Shown piece by piece: positions 61,472 to 64,000 of a stretch of 64,000 nt of DNA. The stretch covers positions 336,477 to 400,476 of the forward strand of contig NZ_JBISBV010000003.1 in assembly GCF_046592965.1 (NCBI RefSeq). Reading direction: 5' to 3'. How positions within the stretch are numbered: position 1 is the stretch's first letter; each line of letters opens with the position of its first letter. Below the pieces are notes generated by a model. That model saw nothing but the letters and a program-made list of their open reading frames with translations. It was not told the DNA's origin and made no database searches. The translations under genes and the position numbers were made by a program. The DNA is from Marivita sp046592965. GTDB taxonomy: Bacteria > Pseudomonadota > Alphaproteobacteria > Rhodobacterales > Rhodobacteraceae.

Positions 61472-62636
61472 CCGCCAGCACCGGCAGGCCCAACAGCGCC
61501 CGCTTCTCTGCGTTCGTCAGGAACTCCGCCCCCGACACCCGCGCCCATTGCGCATCCCGCTCCGCCGCCAGCGCAGGCACCTGGTCCAGATCCGGCTTCA
61601 ACACCAACTCCTCGCCCACATGCCCCGACAGCCACACCGACACCGCCGCCGAAACCCGCGACACCAGCGGCAACACCGTCAGCCGGTAAAACGCTCGATG
61701 CGCCTCCGCGTAATTCGCAAACGTCGCCTCGCCGGGAATCCCCAGCAGCATCGGAGGCACCCCGAACGCCACAGCAATCTCCCGCGCCGCCGCTTCCTTG
61801 GTCTTCTGGAACTCCATGTCCGAGGGCGAAAACCCCATCGGTTTCCAGTCAAGCCCGCCTTCCAGCAGCATCGGCCGCCCCGCATTGCGCGCGCCCATAT
61901 GGTGGCTCTCGATCTCCTCGACCAGCCGCTCGTACTGGTCATTCCCCATCCCCGAGACACCATCCGTCCCGCGATAGACAATCGCCCCCGAAGGCCGCGC
62001 CGCATTGTCCAGCAATCCCTTCGACCAGCGCGAGGCCGCGTTATGCACATCCAAAGCCTGCGCCGCCGCCACTATCGGGCTCAGCCCGTAATGATCGTCC
62101 TGCGGATGAAACGCCTTCACATGACAGATCGGCGCCGCGCCCTCGCCCATCTCGAACCGATGCGCCTTGCCGCCCACGCCATACTCGTAAGCCACCGGCC
62201 AGCCATCCGGCCCCGGAACCAGCTTCATCCGGTCCGAGCGCAGCACATGCAACTCCCCCGGAACGCCGTCACCCACCGCCTCAAGATACCCGTCCCCCGA
62301 CAGCATCAACTGGCCATAAAACGCCTCGAACAGCTCTGCCTGCCCCTGCGCCGGGTTCGGACGGCGCAAGAGATCCAGCACCGGATGCACCTCATAGCGC
62401 CGCTCCGCATCCTGCAACACCAGCGGCACCGCAGCGCCCGCTTCCGCGATCAGCTTGACCGCCCGGAACCCCACCGGATTGCCGACAAACCCCGACCGCG
62501 TCAGACTGGCCGTATCGCGCGCCGACCAGGCCACCCGCCCCATGTTCTGCCACGCCACCACCGGCCCGACGGCACTCGCCTTGGCCTCTGCCGGAGCCGC
62601 CTCTGCGCGGTTCCGTCCAAACACATTCCACCCCAT
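61464..62636 (-). CDS. GTA portal protein (gp3-like)
   Basis: 390 residues of the HK97-type portal family, the dodecameric DNA gate at one capsid vertex. It shows VGFRAVKLIAEAGAAVPLVLQD, HPVLDLLRRPNPAQGQAELFEAFYGQLMLSGDGYLE, ICHVKAFHPQDDHYGLSPIVAAAQALD, and AVAFGVPPMLLGIPGEATFANYAEA. GGAGAGCAGGGAAT precedes the ATG. It begins 70 bases after the terminase stop. Confidence 0.95.
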   Translation of the reverse strand: MGWNVFGRNRAEAAPAEAKASAVGPVVAWQNMGRVAWSARDTASLTRSGFVGNPVGFRAVKLIAEAGAAVPLVLQDAERRYEVHPVLDLLRRPNPAQGQAELFEAFYGQLMLSGDGYLEAVGDGVPGELHVLRSDRMKLVPGPDGWPVAYEYGVGGKAHRFEMGEGAAPICHVKAFHPQDDHYGLSPIVAAAQALDVHNAASRWSKGLLDNAARPSGAIVYRGTDGVSGMGNDQYERLVEEIESHHMGARNAGRPMLLEGGLDWKPMGFSPSDMEFQKTKEAAAREIAVAFGVPPMLLGIPGEATFANYAEAHRAFYRLTVLPLVSRVSAAVSVWLSGHVGEELVLKPDLDQVPALAAERDAQWARVSGAEFLTNAEKRALLGLPVLADG

Positions 62637-62706
62637 ATTCCCTGCTCTCCTGCCGCTCTGCCGTCCGATGAAACCAATCTGACTGACAAAGGTTAACGAC
62701 CGTAAA

Positions 62707-63907
62707 CTACAGCGTGCGCACCCTCGGCCGCCGCCACTCCGCCGCGCGCGAGATCACCAGATCCGTCAACGCCCAGACCAGCGCATCCAGCCGGTCGGGC
62801 GATCCCGCGCCCTGAAATCCCGTCCGCGCCATGCGGCACATCTCGTCCTCCAACGCGTCGAACACGCCGAAATGCGTCACCCGCTCCTGCTCGTACAAAG
62901 CCGCCACAGGCTCCGCCCGCGCACTTTTCGATTTAGACGCATGCACCCGGATCACCGGCACCATCGGATCGACCTGCCGCAGCACGGTTTCCACCATGTC
63001 GCCCCCCTGATTGACCTCCGCCACCAGCGCCTGCGCGCCCCAGCGCTCCATCGCCGTGATCGCGCGGCGCGCCCAGACCAGCGGCGACACGCCCTGCACC
63101 GTCGCATCCTCCAGCACCACCGCCCGCCAGTCCTGCGGCGGCCCGTCCGTCACCACACCGGCCACCACGATCCCGCAAGCATCCGACCGCTTGGTCGATC
63201 CCGCCGGCGGATCCACCGCCACCACGATCCGGTCGAACTCCGGCACTGCCTCACAGCGCGCCTGCTCCAACCCGGCAAACGTCCAAAACGCGCCCTCCAC
63301 CTCCTCCAGCAGATCGCCATCCAACTCCTGTCGCCCCAGCCGCGTGCCCGCATAGCGCGCCCGCACTTCGTCCAGGAACGACGCCGCCAGATAGGCCCGG
63401 TTCGCCTCCGTCGGCGCCCGTGTCACCACCGTCGAAGGCGCCGCCAGCAAATCCTTCAACACGCTTACATTCCGCGGCGTCGTCGTCACGCAAACCCGAG
63501 GGTCCGGCCCCAGCCGCAACGTGAACTGCAACATGTCCCACGCCTCCTGCGCCCGCTTCCACTTGGCCAATTCATCCACCCAGGCCGCATCGAATTGCGG
63601 CCCGCGCAACGACTCCGGATCATGCGCCGAACAGGCCACCGCCTCCGCCCCGTTGGGCCAACGCAACATCCGCCGCGTCGCGAGCCACTCGGGCCGCCGG
63701 TCGGGGGGCGAACAGGCCATGATCCCGCTATCGCCGAAGATCATCACCTCGCGCACCTGGTCCAGCGTTTCGCCCACCAGCGCCACACGCCGCGCCCGCC
63801 CCCCGTCCAGGGGTCGCGCCCCTTCCACCATGGAGCGCACCCATTCGGCACCGGCGCGGGTTTTCCCCGCGCCGCGCCCACCAAGGATCACCCATGCGCG
63901 CCAGTCC
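62707..63907 (-). pseudogene. GTA large terminase (gp2-like), 5' end cut by IS element
   Basis: DNA-packaging ATPase/nuclease of the GTA. About 400 residues remain, with Walker A GGRGAGKTRAG, Walker B FDAAWVDELAKW, nuclease acidic residues in VVAVDPPAG and VAEVNQGGDMVE, and a C-terminal DALVWALTDL. The frame enters from the right as D-W-R-A-W-V-I-L-GGRGAGKT, but an in-frame TGA (63912-63910) lies two codons before it, supplied by the IS end. The normal N-terminus, roughly 35-50 residues, is missing. Re-initiation at GTG (63891) is possible but lacks a convincing ribosome site. The rest of the gene looks intact. Confidence 0.88.
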
Positions 63908-64000
63908 TGTCAATCGGCATTGAACTTTGACCCCCTATCGGCGTCCAATATTGACCCCTTTGTGCTGAGCAGGCCCGGCGCTGCGTAGCCCTCACATAGC
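63908..64000. mobile_element. End of an IS21-like insertion sequence
   Basis: Begins TGTCAATCGG at the point where terminase homology stops. Two imperfect 22-base repeats follow (63913-63934 and 63937-63958), each starting ATCGGC and ending TTGACCCC; such multiple terminal repeats with a 5' TG are typical of IS21-family ends. The transposase genes (istA/istB) would lie beyond the window. Which end of the element this is cannot be told. Confidence 0.72.

Noticed and set aside
50519..64000. A complete temperate prophage
   Set aside because: Order and sizes match the GTA structural block; no integrase, repressor, replication, lysis or attachment sites are seen in the window.

Overview
The window comes from a high-GC alphaproteobacterium of the Rhodobacteraceae (roseobacter-type). 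This rests on the Rhodobacter/Paracoccus-style nuo operon interrupted by extra small genes, the order nuoN-birA-coaX, a leucine-degradation cluster, and a gene transfer agent (GTA) block in the Rhodobacter capsulatus order. I saw no rRNA, tRNA or CRISPR.

Region 1 (1-20193, minus strand): one long respiratory complex I operon, nuoA to nuoN, ending at a hairpin plus T-run terminator, followed by birA and a partial coaX. Nine non-nuo ORFs sit among the 14 nuo genes: three lipoproteins, two exported proteins, two small membrane proteins (one a 57-residue ORF easily missed), a cysteine-free carboxymuconolactone-decarboxylase-like protein, and a membrane protein whose C-terminal helix-hairpin-helix domain also occurs at the C-terminus of NuoE.

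Region 2 (20194-30943): a divergent short-chain dehydrogenase, then a minus-strand leucine/isovalerate cluster: liuA(ivd), a small membrane protein, an acyl-CoA synthetase, an LprI-like protein, liuB, liuD, a GST, liuE and liuC. A palindrome upstream of liuA looks like a repressor operator.

Region 3 (31045-44326): housekeeping genes on both strands: creA, gph, glmU-glmS, a lipoprotein, moaA, anmK/tyrS, two cyclophilins, pgk, an ftsB-like gene and a GH-like protein with acidic C-terminus.

Region 4 (44564-50244): pdhA, an AT-richer exported-protein gene wedged in the operon, pdhB, pdhC (both with lipoyl domains), then cysE and a DksA/TraR-type zinc-finger gene.

Region 5 (50139-64000): a GTA structural cluster transcribed on the minus strand, from large terminase through portal, protease, capsid, head-tail connectors, tail proteins and the large tip protein. 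It is nearly gap-free and intact except at the promoter-proximal edge, where the end of an IS21-like element cuts the large terminase just upstream of Walker A. The rest of the element and anything beyond it lie outside the window. A small gene downstream of the tip protein overlaps the DksA-like gene on the opposite strand.
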